A stretch of DNA of 64,000 nucleotides, taken from contig NZ_DIIM01000018.1 in NCBI RefSeq assembly GCF_002420705.1, positions 1 to 64,000 of the forward strand, in the 5' to 3' direction. Numbering within the stretch: the first letter of the stretch is position 1; each line of letters opens with the position of its first letter. Both the position numbers and the translations under genes were made by a program. Positions 63,548 through 64,000 of this stretch are shown piece after piece. Under the pieces are notes generated by a model. It did not search any database, had not been told where the DNA came from, and saw only the letters and a program-made list of their open reading frames with translations. Source of the DNA: Sphingobacterium sp. UBA5670. GTDB lineage: Bacteria; Bacteroidota; Bacteroidia; Sphingobacteriales; Sphingobacteriaceae.

Positions 63548-64000
63548 ATGATAAAGAACTACATCAAAATAGCATGGCGGAACCTATGGAAAAGCAAGGG
63601 GTACTCCGCGATTAATATTATTGGACTTTCTATTGGATTGGCAGCTGTACTGATCATCGGTATATGGATAAAAAATCAATTGCAATTCGACAATTTTTAC
63701 AGCAACCAAGAAAACATATATAAACTTTGGAACAAATACAAAAATGATGATGGGAAAATAAATCTAATGGACGTTACCTCAGGGCGAGCAGCTCGGGCTC
63801 TATTAGAGGATTATCCAGAAGTAGAACGTGCAGCTCGCATGTATTGGAGCAGCACCGCCCTGATGTCTTTTGGCGATAAGAAGATCAAGTCCAAGGGAAA
63901 TGAGGTTGATCCATCCTTTATTGAATTATTTGATTTCAAGTTGAAACGTGGAAATAATCATCAGGCACTAGCCGAAGTAAACAATATTATTCTAACTGAA
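63548..64000 (+). CDS. FtsX/MacB-type ABC permease P10, cut by the window end
   Basis: The frame from the ATG at 63548 is open for 151 codons to the last base. It begins MIKNYIKIAWRNLWKSKGYS and has the first membrane helix (NIIGLSIGLAAVLIIGIWI) and the start of the periplasmic core domain, as in P1-P9. It is 32 bp after P9. The rest lies outside the window. Confidence 0.88.
   Translation, partial: MIKNYIKIAWRNLWKSKGYSAINIIGLSIGLAAVLIIGIWIKNQLQFDNFYSNQENIYKLWNKYKNDDGKINLMDVTSGRAARALLEDYPEVERAARMYWSSTALMSFGDKKIKSKGNEVDPSFIELFDFKLKRGNNHQALAEVNNIILTE

Overview
The window looks like a chromosomal segment of a Sphingobacterium-like member of the Bacteroidota. This is inferred from the ribosomal/RNA-polymerase gene order, from several TTG-N17-23-TAnnTTTG promoters (the Bacteroidota type), and from protein families typical of that phylum. 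No taxon was checked by a search.

Region 1 (1-11.2 kb, minus strand) is the rplK-rplA-rplJ-rplL-rpoB-rpoC operon. It has its own promoter at 11.17 kb, stem-loops before rpoB and before rpoC, and a terminator after rpoC. Its usual upstream partners, nusG, secE, tRNA-Trp, tuf and a tRNA cluster, lie at 28.1-30.8 kb. Between rplK and nusG sits a roughly 17-kb accessory island.

Region 2 (11.2-28.0 kb) is that island, mostly on the minus strand. Its core is a peptide-secretion operon: HlyD-type adaptor, peptidase-C39 ABC exporter and TolC-type channel, then a small helix-turn-helix protein and two double-glycine leader peptides. One of those peptides is broken by an IS256-family insertion that kept its 8-bp target duplication. 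Around it lie five CPBP (Abi) membrane-protease genes, three of them damaged, a frameshifted DUF3267 putative zincin, small single-helix peptides, a rhomboid protease, another double-glycine peptide, a Cro/C1-type regulator and an S41 peptidase. A second small cassette (HTH, two double-glycine peptides, one single-helix peptide) lies at 38.1-39.1 kb. Four transcription units in the two places share a promoter box, TAyAACCnnAGGTTGTGG, placed 26-27 nt before the -7 TTTG. I read this as one peptide (bacteriocin or signal) regulon.

Region 3 (28.0-33.1 kb) holds nusG, secE, tuf, five tRNAs, a divergent Omp85-like outer-membrane protein and a short methyltransferase-like protein.

Region 4 (33.2-64 kb) is a two-component system (histidine kinase plus NtrC-type sigma-54 activator) behind a TolC-like gene on the minus strand. 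It is divergent from a MacA-like adaptor, an FtsX/MacB permease, one MacB/LolD-type ATPase and nine more consecutive paralogous permeases; the tenth permease runs off the end. Tandem pairs of 16-bp palindromes (TGTnCG-N4-CGnACA), each 51-54 bp upstream of a TTGGCA-like element, precede tolC, the adaptor gene and permease 9. This suggests that the activator controls all three units.
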